In this document: positions 1 to 4,689 of the stretch, piece after piece
How the letters are laid out: the number at the start of each line of letters is the position of its first letter
Numbering within the stretch: the stretch's first letter is position 1
NCBI GenBank assembly: GCA_003694425.1
Contig: RFJX01000066.1
Span: 1 to 8,015, forward strand
Direction: 5' to 3'
DNA: 8,015 bases
Origin: Gammaproteobacteria bacterium
GTDB lineage: Bacteria > Pseudomonadota > Gammaproteobacteria > J113
Position numbers and translations under genes: made by a program
The notes under the pieces: generated by a model
What the model was told of the DNA's origin: nothing
The model's database searches: none
Seen by the model: only the letters and a program-made list of their open reading frames with translations

Positions 1-321
1 CTCCGGCTCGCCCCGGAACAGGCCGAACAGCCTGGAGAGGGCACCTCCCTCCCCATCACCGCCACCGCTGCCGGCGAGACGGACATCGAACATCCGGATC
101 CAGCCCTCGGCCGGAGGCTCCGCCGTGGTGCGTACCCGGAGCCAGCCCCCGTCCCGCCCGACGACGGTCACGCGCGTTCCCGCCTTCAGCCAGACCACCA
201 CCGGGGCGCCGGGGTCCGCAGACCGGCGCAGGGCCGAGGCGGTCGTGACCTCTCCACTCTGGGCGAGGGCCGCCGGCCCGGCCAGCAACAGCAGGACCGC
301 CATGACCGTACCGAATTTCAT
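1..321 (-). CDS. Secreted SH3-like (SH3b) domain protein, C-terminus outside window
   Basis: The reverse strand from the ATG at 321 stays open to base 1, giving 107 residues with no stop, so the gene is cut by the window edge. Residues 1-21 form a signal peptide (MKFG, a Leu-rich core, then an ALAQ-like cleavage site), so the protein is probably periplasmic. Residues about 23-82 look like a bacterial SH3 fold: an ALRRSADPGAPVVVWLKAGT stretch, then a VTVVGRDGGWLRVR strand pair and a closing EGWIRMFDVR. A Gly-rich linker follows (about 85-94). The ATG overlaps the mazG stop (ATGA, 318-321), with a purine-rich AAGGGAGAAGAAG stretch upstream as ribosome binding site, so the two genes are probably co-transcribed and translationally coupled. 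SH3b domains often bind cell wall or act as protein-protein modules; the ligand here is unknown. Confidence 0.75.
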   Translation of the reverse strand, partial: MKFGTVMAVLLLLAGPAALAQSGEVTTASALRRSADPGAPVVVWLKAGTRVTVVGRDGGWLRVRTTAEPPAEGWIRMFDVRLAGSGGGDGEGGALSRLFGLFRGEPE

Positions 322-1103
322 CGCTTCTTCTCCCTTTCCTTTGCCTCGTCCCACAGGGCGTCCATCACCGGGAGGGGGGTCGCGGAAGGCTCCCTGCCCT
401 GCTCGCGCAGACGCCGCTCGACATGGGCGAAGCGGCGCTCGAACTTGCGATTGGCCTGGCGCAGCGCCCGCTCCGGATCGACCCCCGCGTGCCGCGCCAG
501 ATTGACGCATACGAACAGCAGGTCACCCAGCTCCTCCTCAACTGCCTCCTGCGGTCCGCCCTGCTCGAGGGCCTCCTTCAGCTCGTCGATCTCCTCGTGC
601 AGCTTGGCGAAGACGGGATCGATATCCTGCCAGTCGAATCCGACCGCGGCGGCCCGCTGCTGCAGCTTCCTGGCCCTGCTCAGGGCCGGAAGGGTCCGCG
701 CGACCCCGTCCAGCAGTCCGCTGCCCCTCGCCTCCCGTTCCCGCCGCTTGTGCGCCTCCCAGGCCAGACTCTGGGATTTCGCATCCTCCACCCGCTCGTC
801 ACCGAAGACATGGGGGTGCCGCCGGACCAGCTTCTCGCAGATGCCTTCGACCACGTCGTCGAAATCGAACCGGCCCTCCTCCCGCGCAAACTGGCAGTAG
901 TAGACCACCTGGAACAGCAGGTCACCCAGCTCGTCGCGCAGGGAATCGAAATCACCGTTCTCGATCGCCTCGGCCACCTCGTACGCCTCCTCCAGCGTGT
1001 GGGGCACGATGGAGCGCCAGTCCTGGGCGCGGTCCCAGGGACAGCCCCTCTCCGGGTCGCGCAGTCGCTGCATGATCTCCAGCAGTCTTTCGACGGAATC
1101 CAT
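318..1103 (-). CDS. mazG: Nucleoside triphosphate pyrophosphohydrolase MazG
   Basis: Encodes 261 residues, close to the usual length of two-domain MazG (about 263 in E. coli). MazG hydrolyses NTPs and dNTPs to the monophosphate and pyrophosphate in the cytoplasm, cleaning nucleotide pools and modulating stress signalling. Both all-alpha MazG repeats are present with their metal-binding acidic residues. The N-terminal repeat has EE38-39, E42 and E58-x-x-D61 (ELGDLLFQVV) and the family motif RRHPHVFGD at 94-102. The C-terminal repeat has EE170-171, E174 and E191-x-x-D194 (ELGDLLFVCV). A longer in-frame opening reaches 1151, but I choose the ATG at 1103 because GAAGGA lies 6 nt upstream (1110-1115) and the protein then starts MDSVERLLEIM as in homologs. 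The stop overlaps the ATG of the SH3-domain gene. Divergent from the HNH gene across a 77-bp gap. No mazEF toxin-antitoxin genes are adjacent. Confidence 0.96.
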   Translation of the reverse strand: MDSVERLLEIMQRLRDPERGCPWDRAQDWRSIVPHTLEEAYEVAEAIENGDFDSLRDELGDLLFQVVYYCQFAREEGRFDFDDVVEGICEKLVRRHPHVFGDERVEDAKSQSLAWEAHKRREREARGSGLLDGVARTLPALSRARKLQQRAAAVGFDWQDIDPVFAKLHEEIDELKEALEQGGPQEAVEEELGDLLFVCVNLARHAGVDPERALRQANRKFERRFAHVERRLREQGREPSATPLPVMDALWDEAKEREKKR

Positions 1104-1128
1104 GAACGGTCCTTCAGGCCAAAGGAAC

Positions 1129-1157
1129 TTGATCTTACCCCACCATTCCAATACAAA
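1129..1157 (+). promoter_or_regulatory. Putative sigma-70 promoter for HNH-tpm
   Basis: TTGATC (1129-1134) and TACAAA (1152-1157) are separated by exactly 17 nt, each matching 4 of 6 consensus bases. Initiation would fall near 1164, leaving a short leader before the ATG at 1181. It lies in the divergent gap between mazG and the HNH gene. This is a visual match only. Confidence 0.4.
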
Positions 1158-1180
1158 GGCGTGAAGGAACCAGGACAGTC

Positions 1181-1762
1181 ATGAATCCGCACCCACCGCT
1201 GATCCTCCGGCTCAACAGCACGGGGCAACCACAGAAGTGGATCCCCTGGCAGGCGGCCGTCTGTCTCTACAGCAGGGAGATGATTGCCTGGACCGCCGGC
1301 GAGAGCCTGTTTACCTTCCGCGGCGGCACCTGCCGGCTCACCGGCGAGCGCTCCTCCGTCACCATCAATTCCATCATCGCGGTGCGCCAGTCCCGCTATG
1401 GCCGAAAGGTCCGGCGCGGGGTCCCGCCGCTGAACAATCATGAACTGTTCCGCCGCGACGGTCACCTCTGCATGTACTGCGGACAGGAATACGGCCCCTC
1501 GATGCTCACCAGGGACCACGTCATGCCCCTCTCGCGGGGAGGGCGCGACCAGTGGTCCAACGTGGTGGCCGCCTGTCGCCACTGCAACACGCGCAAGGGG
1601 AGCCGGACACCGGAGGAGGCCGGGCTGCAGTTGCTGGCGGTGCCCTATGTGCCCAACTGGGCGGAATATCTGGCCCTTTGCAACCGGCGCATCCTCTCCG
1701 ACCAGATGGCCTTCCTCAAGGGTCAGTTCAAGCAGCGGGAACGGCTCCTGAGCCTGCAGTAG
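1181..1762 (+). CDS. HNH endonuclease family protein
   Basis: A 193-residue protein with a complete C-terminal HNH core. It has the zinc pair C97-x-x-C100 (RRDGHLCMYCG), the catalytic-type D112-H113 (LTRDHVMPLSRGG), N127 (WSNVV), and a second pair C132-x-x-C135 followed by N136 and KGSRTPEEAG. This is the common chromosomal HNH family in which an N-terminal beta-rich region of about 85 residues (LRLNSTGQPQKWIPWQAAV and onward) precedes the nuclease core; the family is widespread in proteobacteria and its physiological substrate is not well established. Start chosen at the ATG with AGGA 5 nt upstream and AAGGAA further up. tpm follows after 4 nt, so they are likely co-transcribed. No restriction methylase, toxin or intron sequence is nearby, so a free-standing nuclease is likelier than a homing or restriction enzyme. 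The family call is firm; the biological role is unknown. Confidence 0.9.
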   Translation: MNPHPPLILRLNSTGQPQKWIPWQAAVCLYSREMIAWTAGESLFTFRGGTCRLTGERSSVTINSIIAVRQSRYGRKVRRGVPPLNNHELFRRDGHLCMYCGQEYGPSMLTRDHVMPLSRGGRDQWSNVVAACRHCNTRKGSRTPEEAGLQLLAVPYVPNWAEYLALCNRRILSDQMAFLKGQFKQRERLLSLQ

Positions 1763-1766
1763 AACG

Positions 1767-2420
1767 ATGGAACCGGAATTCTGGCACCAGCGCTGGCAGG
1801 AGAACCAGATCGGTTTCCACCAGGACCGGGTCAACGAGACCCTGGAGCACTGCTTCCCCCTGCTCACGCCACGCCCGGGCGAACACGTCTTCGTCCCCCT
1901 GTGCGGCAAGAGCCTCGACATGTTGTGGCTGCAGGAGCAGGGACACCCGGTCACCGGGGTGGAACTCAGTCCGCTGGCGGTGGAGGGCTTCTTCAGGGAG
2001 AACGGCCTGCGTTACCGGAGCCTGCGCTCGGGCGACCTGAGCCGCCACGACGCCACCGGCTTCACCCTCTACTGCGGCGACTTCTTCGATCTCCAGCCGG
2101 TGGACGTCCACTCCTGTACCCTGGTCTATGACCGGGCCGCACTGGTCGCCTTTCCGCCGGAGATGCGCCCACGCTATGCCGCACATCTGCTGGGGCTGTT
2201 GCCCGCAGGGGCGCGCATCCTCCTGGTCACCCTCGCCTACCCCGGGGGCGAGATGGAAGGACCGCCCTTTTCCGTGGAAGAGGAGGAGGTGCGGAGCCTG
2301 TTCGACGGCTGCTCGACCGTGAGGGCACTCCGCTCCCGTGACGTGCTGGAGAGCGAGCCGAAGCTGCGTGCGCGGGGACTGAGCGCGCTGCGCGAGGAGG
2401 CCTGGCTGATCCGGCCCTGA
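1767..2420 (+). CDS. tpm: Thiopurine S-methyltransferase
   Basis: A 217-residue SAM-dependent methyltransferase matching the usual bacterial Tpm length (about 217). Recognisable family segments are the N-terminal FWHQRWQENQIGFHQ (5-19), motif I FVPLCGKSLDMLWL (42-55), the acidic strand end GVELS (64-68), YDRAALVAFPPEMR (121-134) and the late YPGGEMEGPPFSV (158-170). Bacterial Tpm enzymes methylate thiopurines and, in Pseudomonas, have been linked to methylation and volatilisation of selenium and tellurium oxyanions; the natural substrate is generally unclear. It acts in the cytoplasm. The ATG is 4 nt after the HNH stop and lacks a strong Shine-Dalgarno sequence, suggesting translational coupling. 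The gene ends inside a hairpin shared with the convergent hsp20 gene. Confidence 0.95.
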   Translation: MEPEFWHQRWQENQIGFHQDRVNETLEHCFPLLTPRPGEHVFVPLCGKSLDMLWLQEQGHPVTGVELSPLAVEGFFRENGLRYRSLRSGDLSRHDATGFTLYCGDFFDLQPVDVHSCTLVYDRAALVAFPPEMRPRYAAHLLGLLPAGARILLVTLAYPGGEMEGPPFSVEEEEVRSLFDGCSTVRALRSRDVLESEPKLRARGLSALREEAWLIRP

Positions 2421-2436
2421 CGGTGGCCGGATCGGC
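2405..2436 (+). terminator. Hairpin between convergent tpm and hsp20, probable terminator
   Basis: GCTGATCCGGCC (2405-2416) pairs with GGCCGGATCGGC (2425-2436) as a 12-bp stem with one G-U wobble and an 8-nt loop containing the tpm stop. No U-run follows, so it is not a textbook intrinsic terminator. The wobble is tolerated only in the plus-strand RNA (it becomes an A-C mismatch in the minus transcript), so it should serve tpm better than hsp20. Confidence 0.5.
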
Positions 2437-2448
2437 GCCCCGGCTGCC

Positions 2449-2946
2449 TCAGTCCGCCTTCACCTCGATCCGGCGCCGGCCATGCGGCTTCAGCTTCGGG
2501 AGGGTGATCTCCAGCACGCCACGCCGGTACCGGGCCGTGGCCCCCTCCTCGCGTACCGGATGGGGTAGCGGAATCAGCCGCTGGAAACGGCCGTAGGCGC
2601 GCTCCATGATGTGGTAGCTGCCCTTCCGCTCCTCCCGCTCATACCGTTTCTCTCCCGAGACCAGCAGGCCGTTCGGCTCTACCCGGATATCGAAATCCTC
2701 GTCTTTCATGCCGGGCGCCTCGAGACGCACGACGATATTCTCTTCGTCCTCCCGGACCTCGGCCGCCAGCAGCCCCCAGACCGGGGCATGGTGGGCCAGC
2801 GGGGCCGGCAACGCCTCCTCGCCCTCGTGGTGGGGAACGAAGCGGGTCAGCGCACCACTGGCCCGCTCCACGAGTTGCCGCCAACCCTCGGCCAGGGTAT
2901 CCCAGGTCCGGCTCAGACCGCTGCGCAGTTCATCCAGTGCTCCCAT
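2449..2946 (-). CDS. Small heat-shock protein, Hsp20/alpha-crystallin family
   Basis: A 165-residue ATP-independent holdase chaperone that would bind unfolding proteins in the cytoplasm and hand them to DnaK/ClpB. The N-terminal arm (1-55) is amphipathic with Trp and Leu residues (TWDTLAEGWRQLVERA). The alpha-crystallin domain spans about 56-152 with EDEENIVVRLEAPGMKDEDF, VSGEK (96-100), YGRFQRLIPLP (118-128) and the signature GVLEITLPK (143-151). The C-terminal tail carries an I-x-V version of the I-x-I oligomerisation motif (I160-E-V162). The length and domain order are those of class A-like bacterial sHSPs. Translation starts at the ATG at 2946: GAGGT (2955-2959) lies 8 nt upstream and a second AGAGGA run sits almost against the start codon. 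A strong sigma-32-type promoter is directly upstream, supporting heat-shock control. Divergent from the Gre gene, convergent with tpm. Confidence 0.96.
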   Translation of the reverse strand: MGALDELRSGLSRTWDTLAEGWRQLVERASGALTRFVPHHEGEEALPAPLAHHAPVWGLLAAEVREDEENIVVRLEAPGMKDEDFDIRVEPNGLLVSGEKRYEREERKGSYHIMERAYGRFQRLIPLPHPVREEGATARYRRGVLEITLPKLKPHGRRRIEVKAD

Positions 2947-2982
2947 TTCCTCTTACCTCATCGAATGTGGACGACCTCATGT

Positions 2983-3011
2983 AGATGGCGCATGCCGGGG
3001 TGATATTCAAG
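2983..3011 (-). promoter_or_regulatory. Sigma-32 (heat-shock) promoter of hsp20
   Basis: Reading the minus strand, CTTGAA (3011-3006) is a perfect sigma-32 -35 core. It is followed after 15 nt by CGCCATCT (2990-2983), which matches the CCCCATNT -10 consensus at all but one specified position. Predicted initiation is near 2976, giving a leader of about 30 nt that contains the GAGGT ribosome binding site. Element quality, spacing and the heat-shock gene downstream agree. Confidence 0.85.
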
Positions 3012-3072
3012 TCAGCCGGAGAAAAAAGTGCCGTCGTGATCCCCGGAGCGGCGGTGACGCGGACCAGGCGGC

Positions 3073-3078
3073 TATAAT
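3073..3078 (+). promoter_or_regulatory. TATAAT -10 box of the Gre-family gene
   Basis: A perfect TATAAT ends 6 nt before the ATG at 3085. Normal -10 to +1 spacing puts initiation on or next to the A of the start codon, and no Shine-Dalgarno sequence lies between 3061 and 3084. No convincing -35 hexamer is visible 16-18 nt upstream, and there is no TGn extension. The reading that the transcript is leaderless is inference. Confidence 0.55.
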
Positions 3079-3084
3079 TTCACC

Positions 3085-3603
3085 ATGAGTCGAGCATTCG
3101 TGAAGGAGGCGGACGGCGAGCAGGCGGAAACCGACCTGCCGGACCGTCCCGTCAGTCCCGGACCCAATTACGTCACCCCGCGCGGACTGCGCCTGCTGCA
3201 GAGTCAGGTGGAGCAGCTGCGTAGCCAGCTCGGCACGCTCAAGGACAGGGACGACCTGGAGGCGCGCAACGCGCGGAAGCAGATCGAACGGGACCTGCGT
3301 TATTTCGAGACCCAGCTCCGGCGCGCCATTCCGGTCCCGCCACCACCGGCCGGGGAGGAGAGCGTCCGTTTCGGCGCCACGGTCACCCTGAGGGATGAGG
3401 AGGGGAAGCCGCTGGAGGTCACCCTGGTCGGCGAAGACGAGGCCGATCCGGCACGCGGGCTGATCAGCTGGTCCTCTCCGCTCGGGCGGGAACTGATCGG
3501 CAAGGGGATCGGAGACGAGGTTCGCTGGCGGCGCCCCGCCGGCGAGCAGCTGCTGGAGATAGAGTCCGTACGCTATCCGGTGCTCGAAAACGGGGACTCA
3601 TAG
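3085..3603 (+). CDS. GreA/GreB-family transcription elongation factor paralog
   Basis: A 172-residue protein of the Gre family, whose members insert a coiled coil into the RNA polymerase secondary channel to trigger cleavage of backtracked RNA. Residues 1-27 are a charged, probably disordered extension (MSRAFVKEADGE to SPGP). The coiled-coil domain begins at NYVTPRGLRLL (28-38) and runs to about 81. A Pro-rich linker IPVPPPP (82-88) leads to the FKBP-like domain (92-165: VRFGATVTLRDEEG, LVGEDEAD, ISWSSPLGRELIGKGIGDEV, PAGEQLLEIESV). Against E. coli GreB the N-terminal coiled-coil arm is about 11 residues shorter, and the tip motif GDRSENADY is replaced by KDRDDLEAR. D54 and D57 could stand in for the catalytic Asp/Glu pair. 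It is therefore a divergent paralog rather than GreA or GreB proper; cleavage activity is uncertain. Monocistronic by position, 64 bp before the glycosylation cassette. Confidence 0.85.
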   Translation: MSRAFVKEADGEQAETDLPDRPVSPGPNYVTPRGLRLLQSQVEQLRSQLGTLKDRDDLEARNARKQIERDLRYFETQLRRAIPVPPPPAGEESVRFGATVTLRDEEGKPLEVTLVGEDEADPARGLISWSSPLGRELIGKGIGDEVRWRRPAGEQLLEIESVRYPVLENGDS

Positions 3604-3608
3604 CCGCC

Positions 3609-3629
3609 GGGGGGCGGGGGGCGTATAAT
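3609..3629 (+). promoter_or_regulatory. Putative promoter of the glycosylation cassette, with G-run
   Basis: TATAAT at 3624-3629 is preceded directly by two runs of six G (3609-3614 and 3616-3621) separated by one C. Initiation would be near 3636, leaving a leader of about 32 nt before the ATG at 3668 that is pyrimidine-rich at its end and lacks a Shine-Dalgarno sequence. No -35 hexamer is recognisable because the G-run occupies much of the spacer. The gap between the Gre stop and this gene is only 64 bp, so read-through from the Gre gene is also possible. Confidence 0.45.
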
Positions 3630-3667
3630 CGGCCGCTGCACTGCAACAGCAACCCCTTTTCCGTTTG

Positions 3668-4405
3668 ATGTCCAGCCAGTTACAGCCCCTCAGCTACAGC
3701 GTCGTCATCCCGGTCCACGACGAACAGGAGAACATCCTCCCCCTGCTGGACGAGATCGCCTCCCTGCCCGATGAACACCTGCCCGCCGAGGTGGTGGTGG
3801 TGGATGATCACAGCAGCGACGCCACCCCCCAGCGGCTGGCCGGTTACGACAACCCGCGCCTGCGTCTCGTCGTCGCCCGCCATGCCCGGCAGTGCGGACA
3901 GAGCACCGCCCTGAGGACCGGGGTGCGCCTGGCCCGTTCGCCCTGGATCGTCACCATGGACGGCGACCGGCAGAACGTCCCCGGCGACATCCCCGCGCTG
4001 ATCGCGACCCTGCGCCGACAGCCGGAGGCGGTGATGGTCTGCGGCCAGCGCGCCCGCCGCCGCGACTCGGCCCTCACCCGGCTCGCCTCGCGGGTCGCCA
4101 ACCGTGTCCGGGGCGCCCTGCTGGGCGACCGGGTCCGGGATACCGGTTGCGGTCTCAAGCTCTTCACGCGCCAGTGCTTCCTGGATCTCCCCTTCTTCGA
4201 CCACATGCACCGCTTCCTCCCGGCCCTGGCGCAGATGAATGGCGGCCAGGTGCTCACCTGTGACGTCAGTCACCGGCCGCGGGAACACGGCCGCTCCAAA
4301 TACGGCATCAACAACCGGTTGTGGGTCGGGATCGTCGACCTGTGCGGTGTCCTCTGGCTGAAGCGGCGCAGCAAGGGGTCCGTCCAATTCGAGGTGATCA
4401 GATGA
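3668..4405 (+). CDS. GT2 glycosyltransferase, polyprenyl-phosphate (DPM1/ArnC-like) type
   Basis: A 245-residue family 2 (GT-A fold) glycosyltransferase. Motifs in order are YSVVIPVHDEQENI (10-23), the nucleotide-binding VVVVDDHSSD (42-51), AR-x4-GQSTALRTGV (70-86), the DxD-type MDGDRQNVP (97-105; D98, D100, Q102), RDTGCGLKLF (157-166) and HRPREHGRSKYG (202-213). This pattern is that of enzymes loading a sugar from a nucleotide sugar onto dolichyl or undecaprenyl phosphate at the inner face of the membrane. Unlike ArnC or GtrB it has no C-terminal pair of membrane helices, so it is probably peripheral. A TTG at 3665 sits directly before the ATG; I use the ATG, though neither has a ribosome binding site. 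Its stop overlaps the next start (ATGA, 4402-4405), so it is the first gene of a coupled three-gene operon. Sugar donor unknown. Confidence 0.9.
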   Translation: MSSQLQPLSYSVVIPVHDEQENILPLLDEIASLPDEHLPAEVVVVDDHSSDATPQRLAGYDNPRLRLVVARHARQCGQSTALRTGVRLARSPWIVTMDGDRQNVPGDIPALIATLRRQPEAVMVCGQRARRRDSALTRLASRVANRVRGALLGDRVRDTGCGLKLFTRQCFLDLPFFDHMHRFLPALAQMNGGQVLTCDVSHRPREHGRSKYGINNRLWVGIVDLCGVLWLKRRSKGSVQFEVIR

Positions 4406-4683
4406 GCAACACCCTCTGGCTGGCCGTAGGGTTTCTCGGCCAGGCCCTCTTCTCCATGCGATTCCTGATCCAGTGGCTCACCAGCGAGCGGATGGGACGC
4501 AGTGTGATCCCCATCGCCTTCTGGTGGTTCTCCATCGCCGGCAGTCTCACCCTCCTGAGCTATGCCATCCACCGCGAGGACCCGGTCTTCATCCTCGGCC
4601 AGTCGGTCGGCACCTTCATCTATCTGCGCAACCTGATCCTGATCCGCCGGGAAAGACGGCTCCAGCCCGACCCCGGGGCCTGA
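4402..4683 (+). CDS. LAB_N-domain small membrane protein (lipid-A-disaccharide synthase N-terminal-like)
   Basis: A 93-residue protein with three predicted membrane helices (about 5-25, 35-55 and 61-82). It matches the LAB_N family pattern: GFLGQALFSMRFLIQWLTSER (10-30), S34-x-x-P37 with FWW (40-42), and a last helix with GQ-x-GTFIYLRNLIL (66-80). In some proteins this domain is fused to the front of LpxB, hence its name; here it is free-standing with no LpxB catalytic part. From memory, LAB_N is grouped with the PQ-loop/SemiSWEET-like three-helix folds, which makes a transport or flippase role plausible but unproven. The ATG at 4402 has GAGGT seven nt upstream and overlaps the GT2 stop; the GT-C gene starts 6 nt after its stop. 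Charged cluster RRERR (82-86) at the end suggests a cytoplasmic C-terminus. Confidence 0.88.
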   Translation: MSNTLWLAVGFLGQALFSMRFLIQWLTSERMGRSVIPIAFWWFSIAGSLTLLSYAIHREDPVFILGQSVGTFIYLRNLILIRRERRLQPDPGA

Positions 4684-4689
4684 GCCGGC

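Noticed and set aside
1104..1151. N-terminal extension of mazG by 16 codons to 1151
   Set aside because: The ATG at 1103 has GAAGGA at ideal spacing and gives the standard family N-terminus; the extension would overlap the intergenic promoter region.
423..1184. A 253-codon plus-strand open frame opposite mazG
   Set aside because: It is the antisense shadow of mazG; mazG has both complete MazG repeats and a good ribosome binding site.
1181..1762. The HNH protein as a homing endonuclease, restriction enzyme or anti-phage system
   Set aside because: There is no intron, intein, methylase or other defence gene nearby, and the N-terminal half matches the common chromosomal HNH family.
680..1954. 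A 424-codon minus-strand open frame spanning mazG, the intergenic gap, HNH and tpm
   Set aside because: It crosses three real genes and a promoter region in another frame, and its C-terminal part is an out-of-frame reading of mazG.
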